Positions 8,222 to 13,336 of a DNA stretch of 13,336 nt are shown here, piece by piece. Numbering within the stretch: position 1 is the stretch's first letter; each line of letters opens with the position of its first letter. The DNA is from Porticoccus sp. (lineage in GTDB: Bacteria; Pseudomonadota; Gammaproteobacteria; Pseudomonadales; Porticoccaceae), in contig DRHD01000111.1 in NCBI GenBank assembly GCA_011049795.1, forward strand, positions 1-13,336, written 5' to 3'. The notes below the pieces were generated by a model that was not told the DNA's origin, did no database searches, and worked only from the letters and a program-made list of their open reading frames with translations. The position numbers were made by a program, and so were the translations under genes.

Positions 8222-8296
8222 TATTAACATTTTGGTTAGCGGCGAAGCTCGCAGTGCTGAGTCCAACCGAAGGCGCGCTACACCGCCTTGTTATGT
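8222..8296 (-). repeat. attC site of the 184-residue protein cassette
   Basis: The cores are TATTAAC (8222-8228, degenerate) and GTTATGT (8290-8296). TAACA and TGTTA pair, and inside them AGCGGCG-type and CGCC-type segments form imperfect arms. The outer core lies 2 bp from the stop codon at 8299. Length is 75 bp. Confidence 0.65.
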
Positions 8297-8298
8297 TT

Positions 8299-8853
8299 TT
8301 AATTTACTTGGCTATATCCACCTGGACAACTATTAGATTCAGTAGAGCGTGTATCACAAGTGTAAATAGTTAAGAAATATTTTTTCCAGAGCTCCATCTG
8401 TTCTTGAGTATAGCCGGAGTTCCAAATTCGTCTTATATGATAAAAAGAGTCTCTGCCTGATATTGCCTTATGTAACACAACTATAGAAGAACCGTTACCC
8501 GTGCTGCATGAAGACCTCCATGTCAGAGAGGAATAGCCGTGCTCAATTACACTTGAAGATTCAGATGCATTGAAACTTTTACATTTTTCTTTGCCAGATT
8601 CGTCATCAATTGATTTTTCATCAATAACACTTCTATTTGGAGTTCGTCTGAAAATAGAAGTCATTAATTGATCCTTTCTATCATTTTTTGCCCACATCCG
8701 CGTGTAAACACTACCATCTTGCTTTTCGTAAGCAACCCATGAATCCTCTGGAAGAGGCATTGGTTGAATCAGATTTTCACCAGAGAAAAGATCGTTACTG
8801 GTTGCGCTCGAAGTCATGAAAACAGTAAAAGCAACTAAGATTAGTACTCGCAT
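8299..8853 (-). CDS. Secreted protein of unknown function (cassette gene)
   Basis: This is a complete 184-residue ORF that I do not recognise. Residues 1-19 form a signal peptide (MRVLILVAFTVFMTSSATSN), with likely cleavage around 18-20. The mature part is polar and has exactly four cysteines (C91, C116, C166, C176), an even number that suits two disulfide bonds in the periplasm. It is rich in aromatic and charged residues (SWVAYEKQDGSVYTRMW at 38-54). The start at 8853 has AAGGAAG about 5 nt upstream, and the GTTATGT core of the preceding attC lies about 20 nt before the start. Lone secreted orphans of this size are typical integron cargo. Confidence 0.75.
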   Translation of the reverse strand: MRVLILVAFTVFMTSSATSNDLFSGENLIQPMPLPEDSWVAYEKQDGSVYTRMWAKNDRKDQLMTSIFRRTPNRSVIDEKSIDDESGKEKCKSFNASESSSVIEHGYSSLTWRSSCSTGNGSSIVVLHKAISGRDSFYHIRRIWNSGYTQEQMELWKKYFLTIYTCDTRSTESNSCPGGYSQVN

Positions 8854-8872
8854 TGAACTTCCTTATTATTAA

Positions 8873-8947
8873 ACATAACGCTGAGCGAAGGGGAAATTTG
8901 CGGCAAAGCCGCGCGTTAAATTGTCCCGCTTGCACGTATTGTTAGGC
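8873..8947 (-). repeat. attC site of the 150-residue protein cassette
   Basis: This 75-bp element is bounded by ACATAAC (8873-8879) and GTTAGGC (8941-8947), whose TAAC and GTTA pair. Inside are extended imperfect inverted repeats (AAGGGGAAATTTGCGGC against GCCGCGCGTTAAATTGTCCC), closing on GCGGC-AAA-GCCGC. It is the best-formed attC in the array. The GTTAGGC ends 1 bp before the stop codon at 8949. Confidence 0.82.
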
Positions 8948-8948
8948 A

Positions 8949-9401
8949 TTAGCCCAGCCCGAACGATGTTAATGCAATACGGCCATTCTCATTAAGAATG
9001 ATAAATTGAAACACGATTTCTTTACCTTGGTTATAAGAACATGTCTTTCTGAATGCCCAGCCAGGCCCGGTTGGAGATTCTTTTTTACTAATATGAATCA
9101 CTTCTCCACCCTCAGATATCGCAGTGCACATATTAATAGCTGGTATCGCTTCGGTTTTGTAGTAACCCCGAAGTTTATCAATACCCATTATTTCAATTGT
9201 TTTTCTACTAGTTAATGAAACCATTTCATCAATGTTTTTTGATCTAGCGCTACTTATAAATTGTTTCAATATGGCCTCAAATTTTTCAGGTTGGTTCTTC
9301 TCCATAATACGAATCATATTATCCATATCGGGATTACCTAAAACGTATGAAGAATTCATAGACACAACGAAAGCCAAAAAGATAAATACTCGAATTTTCA
9401 C
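8949..9401 (-). CDS. Small secreted protein, possibly NTF2-like (cassette gene)
   Basis: This 150-residue ORF begins with GTG at 9401, chosen because AAGGAG lies 6 nt upstream. Residues 1-22 are a signal peptide ending in YVLG before NPD. The mature part opens with a helix (MIRIMEKNQPEKFEAILKQF), then SARSKNIDEMVSLTSRKTIE, a pattern resembling the helical start of NTF2/SnoaL-like folds, followed by strand-like segments. C92 and C121 could form one disulfide. No family is identified with confidence and no catalytic residues are evident. The stop sits next to an attC core. Confidence 0.72.
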   Translation of the reverse strand: MKIRVFIFLAFVVSMNSSYVLGNPDMDNMIRIMEKNQPEKFEAILKQFISSARSKNIDEMVSLTSRKTIEIMGIDKLRGYYKTEAIPAINMCTAISEGGEVIHISKKESPTGPGWAFRKTCSYNQGKEIVFQFIILNENGRIALTSFGLG

Positions 9402-9417
9402 TAATGCTCCTTGATGT

Positions 9418-9465
9418 TCCTAGCGTCCAAAGCAGTGGTTTATCCGCTGCCTTTGTTTGCTAGAA
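9418..9465 (-). repeat. Degenerate attC of the Rieske-fold cassette
   Basis: This 48-bp hairpin has attC anatomy. Outer arms CTAGC (9420-9424) and GCTAG (9459-9463) are followed by an unpaired spacer of 3 nt on each side, then CAAAG/CTTTG arms, an extrahelical C at 9450, CAG/CTG pairs and a terminal loop TTTAT. The outer box differs from the canonical CTAAC/GTTAG by one paired change on each arm. The TAG stop of the Rieske-fold gene lies in GCTAG, matching stop placement in other cassettes. It could instead be only a weak terminator, but no T run follows on the minus strand. Confidence 0.55.
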
Positions 9466-9984
9466 GGATTCGAATTCAAAGCGAATTACTGAATCTGAAA
9501 TATACACGTAGCTTGTAATTACCTCTAAGTCATTCAAGCCCTCTCCAGCATGAACCTTCGGTAATAAGCGTCCAGCATAATCCCAAAATCCACGGTGACA
9601 CGGGTCAACGTACCCAACATATTTATAACTCCAATTGTTATTACCCTCGATATCAAATAAACCACACCCAAGGTAGGTACTAACGAGTGTGTAAACAAAA
9701 AATTCGGGTATATCGTCAGTAGAGTAATCAGGGCCGTTAGCGACTTCATTTAGAGAAACTAAATAATTAACCATTTCATTAGTTGGCTTATAGAGTACCG
9801 CTGGCTTCCCTCTCCAATTGAAAAATACTTTTCCCCCAACTGGCAGTTCTGCAACATTAATGTCTTTAACTATTTCACTTCGAGGGTTTGGGTTCCAGCT
9901 GGCAAGAAATGGATACGTAAGGAGCAAAAAACCAATTATTATCGTGCCAACAACACAGCGACTCAAAAACTGCTTTCTGCTCAT
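9460..9984 (-). CDS. Rieske-fold protein lacking most [2Fe-2S] ligands
   Basis: From the ATG at 9984 (GGAA 5 nt upstream) this is 174 residues, close to the length of the Rieske subunit of cytochrome bc1 (PetA). Features in order are a Tat-like N-terminus with Arg-Lys (SRKQFL), a hydrophobic anchor about 10-28, PFLASWNPNPR at 25-35 as in bc1 Rieske hinges, FFNWRGKPAVL at 54-64, box I STYLGC (102-107), box II DPCHRG (127-132), a final YVYISDSVIRFEF strand. Canonical boxes are CTHLGC and CPCHGS. Here the ligands Cys and His of box I are Ser102 and Tyr104, and the first Cys of box II is Asp127; only His130 remains. Both disulfide cysteines (C107, C129) are kept. The frame is intact. An Fe-S cluster of normal type cannot form, so electron transfer in bc1 is unlikely; the present role is unknown. 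It is the first cassette of the array. An open frame reaches back to a GTG at 10047, but this crosses the recombination junction. Confidence 0.8.
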   Translation of the reverse strand: MSRKQFLSRCVVGTIIIGFLLLTYPFLASWNPNPRSEIVKDINVAELPVGGKVFFNWRGKPAVLYKPTNEMVNYLVSLNEVANGPDYSTDDIPEFFVYTLVSTYLGCGLFDIEGNNNWSYKYVGYVDPCHRGFWDYAGRLLPKVHAGEGLNDLEVITSYVYISDSVIRFEFESF

Positions 9985-9993
9985 ATTATTTCC

Positions 9994-10046
9994 ATCTAAC
10001 ATTTGTATATCGCGCATGCGCGCTTTGCCGAATGGATTATTCGGCA
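9994..10046 (-). other. Candidate attI junction and palindromic leader of the first cassette
   Basis: On the minus strand GTTAGAT (10000-9994) is a perfect GTTRRRY core, followed by 9 nt and the ATG of the Rieske-fold gene. Its upstream bases (ACAAAT before GTTAGAT) recall the attI1 junction ACAAAGTTAGGC. No matching RYYYAAC arm for an attC is found upstream, which favours attI. Directly upstream are a perfect 12-bp palindrome CGCGCATGCGCG (10011-10022) and an 8-bp stem-loop TGCCGAAT/ATTCGGCA (10026-10046). Confidence 0.5.
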
Positions 10047-10056
10047 CATTTTATTA

Positions 10057-10084
10057 ACTTTATGATTTTATATTGATTTTTCAA
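10057..10084 (-). promoter_or_regulatory. Possible cassette promoter (Pc)
   Basis: On the minus strand TTGAAA (10084-10079) and TAAAGT (10062-10057) are 16 bp apart and point into the first cassette. Both boxes are imperfect, and the region is AT-rich, so this is only a candidate. Confidence 0.22.
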
Positions 10085-10250
10085 GACATCTGAATCCTTT
10101 CCAGAACAAAGCGAGGGGTTCTGTTATTTTTGATAATAGGTTTCCTATTATCTCCCTTGCTCCTTTCCCTAGTGTATTGATTTCCCAAATGATTTTAGGT
10201 CTATCAAGTGAGAAACCGCGCATACCTTCAGTATAAAGCGAACAAACATT

Positions 10251-10285
10251 TTGACAACCACCCAAAATACTGCATATTAAAACAA
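10251..10285 (+). promoter_or_regulatory. Residual intI promoter with LexA-like operator
   Basis: A perfect TTGACA -35 box (10251-10256) is followed after 18 bp by TATTAA (10275-10280), or after 16 bp by CATATT. Over the -10 lies CTGCATATTAAAACAA (10270-10285), which agrees with the gammaproteobacterial LexA consensus CTGTATATATATACAG at 11 of 16 positions. Integron integrase promoters are commonly LexA-controlled at this location, so the arrangement supports identification of the downstream stub as intI. Confidence 0.5.
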
Positions 10286-10291
10286 TCTATT

Positions 10292-10311
10292 TATGTACAT
10301 GGAGGTACATA
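10292..10311 (+). promoter_or_regulatory. Inverted repeat enclosing the intI ribosome binding site
   Basis: TATGTAC and GTACATA are perfect 7-bp arms separated by ATGGAG; GGAGG (10301-10305) lies in the loop and right arm, and the right arm reaches the A of the start codon at 10311. As RNA it could fold and hide the ribosome binding site, or as DNA be a repressor site. It is also a partial direct repeat of GTACAT. Confidence 0.4.
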
Positions 10312-10443
10312 TGACTAGCCCCCGCTTGGAAACGGTCAGACGCAATATTCGTCTACATGGATACAACCTATAAATGGATACAGCCTATGAACTGAAAAAG
10401 CTATATGCAACGGGTTAAGCATTTTTATCTCTACAGCTATTAG
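10311..10443 (+). pseudogene. Integron integrase (intI) N-terminal remnant
   Basis: An ATG with strong GGAGG 5 nt upstream opens a 20-codon frame, MTSPRLETVRRNIRLHGYNL, which matches the N-terminus of chromosomal integron tyrosine recombinases (pattern SPFLxSVRxxIRLRGYSxRTEKTYLYWIKRFI). It stops at TAA 10371. The same sequence resumes in a second copy of a 17-bp repeat as GYSL then TGA where the family has Arg, then TEK. Restoring one A in the A5 run at 10395-10399 gives SYMQRVKHFY, matching TYLYWIKRFI, up to a TAG at 10441. About 37 of the usual 320 or so codons survive; the catalytic Arg, His and Tyr region is gone. It is divergent from the cassettes, as expected of intI. It carries at least two nonsense changes, one duplication, one frameshift and a large deletion, so it cannot make an active enzyme. 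Confidence 0.78.
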
Positions 10444-10463
10444 GTTACTCTAGATCACCATAA

Positions 10464-10492
10464 TTAATGGGTGTTTGATCAACCCTTATACT
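10464..10492 (+). promoter_or_regulatory. Possible promoter and operator of the flavin reductase gene
   Basis: TATACT (10487-10492) is a good -10 box with a weak TTAATG at 17-bp spacing, 30 bp before the start codon. An imperfect palindrome GGGTGTTTGATCAACCC overlaps the spacer (10469-10485) and could bind a regulator. Confidence 0.3.
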
Positions 10493-10521
10493 ATTCTTTA
10501 AAAAACCCCTGAGATAAAAAA

Positions 10522-10998
10522 ATGACAGACAATGAGGTTCGCGCCCTACGGAATGCTATGGGTAACTTTGCCACGGGCATTACAGTCGTTACTGCTGTTG
10601 ATGAACATGGTGAGCCCAAAGGCATGACAGCCAATAGCTTTTCTTCTGTATCGCTGGAGCCAGCATTGATTTCTTGGTGTGTTGGGCAGGAGTCACGACT
10701 ATTTGAATTATTTCGACATACCAACCATTTTGCGGTGAACATTCTACACAGTGGTCAGCAGTCCCTATCTCAACTTTTTGCAGGCCCCGAAGAAAATAAG
10801 TTTGATCGCATCTCATGGTATCCCGGAATGAATGGCGTACCATTACTCAATGATTGCGCCAGTGTTTTCCAGTGCGAGATGGAGCATCGCTATCCGGGTG
10901 GAGACCACACGATTCTGGTGGGACGAGTGCTAGATTTTTCATCAATTCCCATGGCGCCACTGATCTTTCACTGTGGCCAATATCAGGAGCTAAAATAA
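10522..10998 (+). CDS. Flavin reductase-like, FMN-binding split-barrel protein
   Basis: This is a 158-residue protein of the flavin reductase domain family (HpaC or RutF-like). Signatures in order are the opening LRNAMGNFATGITVVTA (9-25), GMTANSFSSVSLEPALISWCV (34-54, the FMN phosphate-binding region), HFAVNILHSGQQSLSQLFA (68-86) and YPGGDHTILVGRV near 123-136, where GDH lies in the active site. Such enzymes reduce FMN or FAD with NAD(P)H to feed a monooxygenase, or bind flavin directly. No partner oxygenase is nearby, so the physiological role is open. It is convergent with prmC, with 4 bp between stop codons, and starts 78 bp after the intI remnant. Confidence 0.88.
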   Translation: MTDNEVRALRNAMGNFATGITVVTAVDEHGEPKGMTANSFSSVSLEPALISWCVGQESRLFELFRHTNHFAVNILHSGQQSLSQLFAGPEENKFDRISWYPGMNGVPLLNDCASVFQCEMEHRYPGGDHTILVGRVLDFSSIPMAPLIFHCGQYQELK

Positions 10999-11002
10999 AC
11001 CG

Positions 11003-11854
11003 CTAGGTCTTGTGGCCAATGGTCGCCCTGTCCAATCCGGCAAGATCTGTGTGAGTTGCAACCCGGTTAAAATCAGCCAAGGACATCATTTGACGAACCG
11101 CGTTGCCCTGTTCATAGCCGTGCTCCAGAATCAACCAGCCTCCTGAATTCAAGTGTAAATTCGCATTGGAAATAATCGTACCGAGGTCGGCAAGGCCAGC
11201 TTCATCGGCAACCAATGCTGAACCGGGTTCAAACCGCACATCACCCTGCTGCAGATGGTCATCACTTGCACTGATATAAGGGGGATTGCTGATCACCAAA
11301 TCAAATGCCTGGCCATTAAGTTCAGAGAACCAATCACTTTGAAAGACCCGAACATTATCAAACCCAAGTTGCCGCCGGTTCTCATCGGCCAGAGCCACCG
11401 CTTCCGCCACAGCATCAACAGCACAAATGTTCCAGTGTGGCTTTTCGCTGGCCAAGGCCAGAGCAATCGCGCCAGTACCGGTGCCAAGATCAAGTACCGC
11501 CGCTTGCTCAGCCAGCGATAGCCCAAGGGCAAGCTCTACCAGTAATTCGGTATCCGGTCTTGGAATAAGTGTTGCTGATGACACATTGAGAGAAAGGGAC
11601 CAGAACTCCCTAGTACCCGTTAAATGAGCAATAGGCTCACCTTTTAGACGGCGATTAAACAATGCCTGAAACTGATGCTGCTGGGAGGTGGAGAGTAATT
11701 GTTCGGGCCAGGTATAAAGGAAGGTACGATTCTTACCCAAAATATGGCAGAGCAGCACTTCTGTATCCAGCCGTGAGGTATCGCTAACGGTCGTTAGCTC
11801 ATCACTGCGTTTCAGTAGCTCTGATATGGTAATGGACACGTAAGTATCGGACAT
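11003..11854 (-). CDS. prmC: Release factor glutamine methyltransferase PrmC
   Basis: This is a 283-residue SAM-dependent methyltransferase that methylates the Gln of the GGQ motif in release factors 1 and 2, raising termination efficiency. Family motifs are GEPIAHLTGTREFW (72-85), LIPRPDTE (96-103), the SAM-binding LDLGTGTGAIALAL (121-134) and NPPY (190-193), which holds the target glutamine. The N-terminal helical domain (1-70) is present. The gene follows prfA, its substrate gene, by 35 bp on the same strand. The ribosome binding site is weak, consistent with translation after prfA. Confidence 0.95.
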   Translation of the reverse strand: MSDTYVSITISELLKRSDELTTVSDTSRLDTEVLLCHILGKNRTFLYTWPEQLLSTSQQHQFQALFNRRLKGEPIAHLTGTREFWSLSLNVSSATLIPRPDTELLVELALGLSLAEQAAVLDLGTGTGAIALALASEKPHWNICAVDAVAEAVALADENRRQLGFDNVRVFQSDWFSELNGQAFDLVISNPPYISASDDHLQQGDVRFEPGSALVADEAGLADLGTIISNANLHLNSGGWLILEHGYEQGNAVRQMMSLADFNRVATHTDLAGLDRATIGHKT

Positions 11855-11889
11855 TAGGTTAATGCGCTTGGGGTATCGGCCATGGGGAA

Positions 11890-12972
11890 TTACCCCGACA
11901 ATGCGGCCAGCTGCTCCGCCTGATGCTCATTGATCAGTGGTTGAACCAACTCTGTCAATTGCCCTTCCATCACCTCATTTAGCTTGTACAGTGTCAGGTT
12001 GATACGGTGATCCGTCACTCGGCCTTGGGGATAGTTATAGGTGCGAATTCGCTCCGACCGGTCACCACTGCCCACCAGTGCGCGACGCTCCTCAGCAATA
12101 TCCTCGGCTGCCGCTTCCTCTTGGGCACTTTTCAACCGTGCTGCCAGCAACGACATGGCCCGAGCCTTATTCTTGTGCTGTGAACGTTCATCCTGGCACT
12201 CCACTACAAGGCCCGAGGGCAAGTGGGTGAGCCGAATAGCTGAGTCGGTCTTGTTAACGTGTTGACCACCCGAGCCAGAAGCGCGGAACGTATCAATCCG
12301 AAGGTCACCCTTGTTGATCTCTATCTCATCCAACTCATCCGCTTCCGGCATGATGGCCACGGTACAGGCGGAGGTATGAACACGTCCTTGGGATTCAGTC
12401 TCAGGTACCCGTTGCACTCGGTGAGCACCGGACTCAAATTTCAGCCTGGAATACACCCCCTGGCCCACAATTCGACTGATGATTTCCTTGTAGCCGCCGT
12501 GATCGCCAAGGCTCTCACTGATAATCTCTACCGTCCAGCGCTGACTTTCCGCGTATTTACTGTACATCCGGAATAGGTCTCCGGAGAAAATTGCCGCCTC
12601 ATCTCCACCGGTTCCTGCTCGAATTTCAAGAAAGACATTTTTTTCATCATTAGGGTCTTTCGGTAGCAACAGTGTTTGAAGTTCGGCTTCAAGTGCTTCT
12701 AGTTGCACCCCACCTTCTTTCATTTCCTCCTGAGCCATTTCTCTCATGTCGGCATCAGTATCTTTGAGCAGTAATTTGGCGTCCGAAATAGCCTCCTGAA
12801 CCTGTGTGTAGTCGACATAGGTTTTCACCACTGGCTCCAGCTCAGCATATTCCTTCGACAGGTCGCGAAAGCGATTCTGATCACCAATGACAGCAGGATC
12901 GCTCAACAATGCACCGACTTCTTCTTGCCGATCGGACAAAATCTGTAATTTTTCCAGAATGGATGCTTTCAT
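11890..12972 (-). CDS. prfA: Peptide chain release factor 1
   Basis: From the ATG at 12972 this is 360 residues, the E. coli RF1 length; an in-frame TTG one codon upstream is not preferred. RF1 reads UAA and UAG on the ribosome and triggers peptide release. Visible are the GGQ motif in [20 protein letters not shown] at about residue 235, and the PxT codon-recognition tripeptide as PET (about 190-192) in [18 protein letters not shown], which marks RF1 rather than RF2 (SPF). [13 protein letters not shown] near 116-128 is also typical. GAG lies 6 nt before the start. It belongs to the hemA-prfA-prmC operon. Confidence 0.97.
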   Translation of the reverse strand: MKASILEKLQILSDRQEEVGALLSDPAVIGDQNRFRDLSKEYAELEPVVKTYVDYTQVQEAISDAKLLLKDTDADMREMAQEEMKEGGVQLEALEAELQTLLLPKDPNDEKNVFLEIRAGTGGDEAAIFSGDLFRMYSKYAESQRWTVEIISESLGDHGGYKEIISRIVGQGVYSRLKFESGAHRVQRVPETESQGRVHTSACTVAIMPEADELDEIEINKGDLRIDTFRASGSGGQHVNKTDSAIRLTHLPSGLVVECQDERSQHKNKARAMSLLAARLKSAQEEAAAEDIAEERRALVGSGDRSERIRTYNYPQGRVTDHRINLTLYKLNEVMEGQLTELVQPLINEHQAEQLAALSG

Positions 12973-13008
12973 CAATACTCTTTAATTTAAATGTATCTGA
13001 ATGATTGA

Positions 13009-13078
13009 CCGGAACTAGCCTTTAAAGCTATTTTTTTAAAGCCAAGAGTCTTAGCTTTTTTTCCAAGCTATTTTCCGG
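13009..13078. repeat. Inverted repeats between hemA and prfA
   Basis: CCGGAA (13009-13014) pairs with TTCCGG (13073-13078), and TAGC with GCTA inside. In the middle AAAGCCAAG and CTTAGCTTT form a 9-bp stem with one G-T pair and a 3-nt loop, followed by T7 on the plus strand. It would be a terminator only for antisense transcription; in the operon direction it may modulate or process the hemA-prfA message. Confidence 0.4.
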
Positions 13079-13080
13079 AA

Positions 13081-13313
13081 TTATTTACCGGGCTCACCTT
13101 CACCCGGATTTTTTAAACCGAAAAGGTCGTGAGCTACGTGAATATGTTCTGTTCGTCCCTGCTCTCCCGCCAACTTGAGTCGCGCAGTCGGGGTATGCAA
13201 AAGCTTGTTCGTGAGATTTCTCGCCAAATTTTTTAACACCTGCTCGGGCTCTTGGCCTGAACGCAAAGCGACTAATGCCTTTTCTATTTCCAAATCACGA
13301 GTCTCTTCCACAC
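13081..13313 (-). CDS. hemA: Glutamyl-tRNA reductase, C-terminal fragment (cut by contig end)
   Basis: About 77 codons of the C-terminal dimerisation region of HemA remain, reading EIEKALVALRSGQEPEQVLK and then ARNLTNKLLHTPTARLK, a strongly conserved tail in the family. HemA makes glutamate-1-semialdehyde from glutamyl-tRNA, the first step to haem. The frame is open up to the adapter junction at 13313, so the GTG at 13311 is an internal valine codon, not a start. Placement just upstream of prfA is the standard gammaproteobacterial order, which supports the call. Confidence 0.92.
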
Positions 13314-13336
13314 CTGTCTCTTATACACATCTCCGA
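13314..13336. other. Nextera sequencing adapter (artefact)
   Basis: The last 23 bases begin with CTGTCTCTTATACACATCT, the Tn5 mosaic-end sequence of Nextera libraries, followed by CCGA, the start of the standard index-side extension. It is a library artefact left at the contig end and should be trimmed. Confidence 0.97.

Larger units (their letters stand above)
7211..10443 (-). mobile_element. Relic chromosomal integron: five-cassette array with dead integrase
   Basis: Five cassettes lie head to tail on the minus strand, bounded by attC-type sites at 7211, 8013, 8222, 8873 and 9418 and by a GTTAGAT core at 9994-10000. Contents in order from the former attI side are a Rieske-fold protein, a 150-residue secreted protein, a 184-residue secreted protein, a non-coding unit of about 209 bp, and aquaporin. 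The intI remnant at 10311-10443 is divergent from the array, as in all integrons. No other integrase gene is present in the window, so the array is immobile in cis and would be scored as a CALIN. The flanks (amrBA and the flavin reductase) look like ordinary core genes. Confidence 0.78.

Noticed and set aside
9985..10047. Longer form of the Rieske-fold protein starting at GTG 10047
   Set aside because: The extension crosses the GTTAGAT recombination core and two palindromes, while the ATG at 9984 has a ribosome binding site and begins the Tat-like segment expected of Rieske proteins.
10068..10265. 65-codon minus-strand ORF between attI and intI
   Set aside because: It starts only with TTG, has no ribosome binding site, overlaps the intI promoter region and shows no recognisable family. 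The region from 10048 to 10310 is best read as the attI/promoter spacer.
13309..13311. GTG as start of a 76-codon gene
   Set aside because: It is an internal valine codon of hemA; the upstream sequence is replaced by sequencing adapter.
1..13336. CRISPR arrays, tRNA or rRNA genes, insertion sequences
   Set aside because: No regularly spaced direct repeats, no tRNA-like cloverleaf and no transposase frame were seen by reading; the repeats present are attC-type hairpins.

Overview
The window looks like a chromosomal contig end from a marine-type gammaproteobacterium. The evidence is the hemA-prfA-prmC order, the RhlB-type DEAD-box helicase, a solitary cysZ and an AmmeMemoRadiSam triad. No rRNA or tRNA gene was seen, so the assignment below class level is open. 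The last 23 bases (13314-13336) are Nextera transposase adapter, not genome, so the right edge is an untrimmed read or contig end and hemA is cut there.

Layout: 1-325 is the N-terminal part of a DUF3179 lipoprotein-like or exported protein (minus). It is followed by a terminator and an AsmA-like membrane-anchored protein (499-1251, minus). CysZ (1360-2124, plus) is divergent from the AsmA-like gene and convergent with rhlB (2137-3450, minus). A DoxX membrane protein (3609-4271, minus) and amrS (4435-5520, minus) come next. AmrS is divergent from amrB-amrA (5612-6989, plus, overlapping by 14 bp). These three form the AmmeMemoRadiSam system.

From about 7.0 to 10.45 kb the DNA changes character and reads as a relic sedentary chromosomal integron. 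Four intact ORFs, all on the minus strand, are separated by attC-like recombination sites: an aquaporin, two small secreted orphans and a Rieske-fold protein. Stop codons sit in or next to the attC core sites. The first cassette begins at a perfect GTTAGAT core 9 bp before its start codon. On the other side of that junction, in the divergent orientation expected of an integron integrase, lies the stub of an intI gene at 10311-10443. It keeps a consensus -35 box, a degenerate LexA box over the -10 and a strong ribosome binding site, but has nonsense codons, a 17-bp tandem duplication, a 1-base deletion and loss of nearly 90% of the gene. The array is therefore a CALIN-type orphan array caught shortly after integrase death.

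The most unusual gene is the first cassette (9460-9984). It has the full architecture of a bc1-complex Rieske subunit (Tat-like N-terminus, hinge, WRGKP strand, both cluster boxes), but three of the four [2Fe-2S] ligands are replaced (Cys to Ser, His to Tyr, Cys to Asp) while both structural disulfide cysteines are kept. It is an intact, apparently cluster-less Rieske-fold protein.

The right part returns to core genome: an FMN-binding flavin reductase-like protein (10522-10998, plus) convergent with prmC, prfA and the 3' end of hemA (all minus). That operon links tRNA-dependent haem precursor synthesis with release factor 1 and its methyltransferase.
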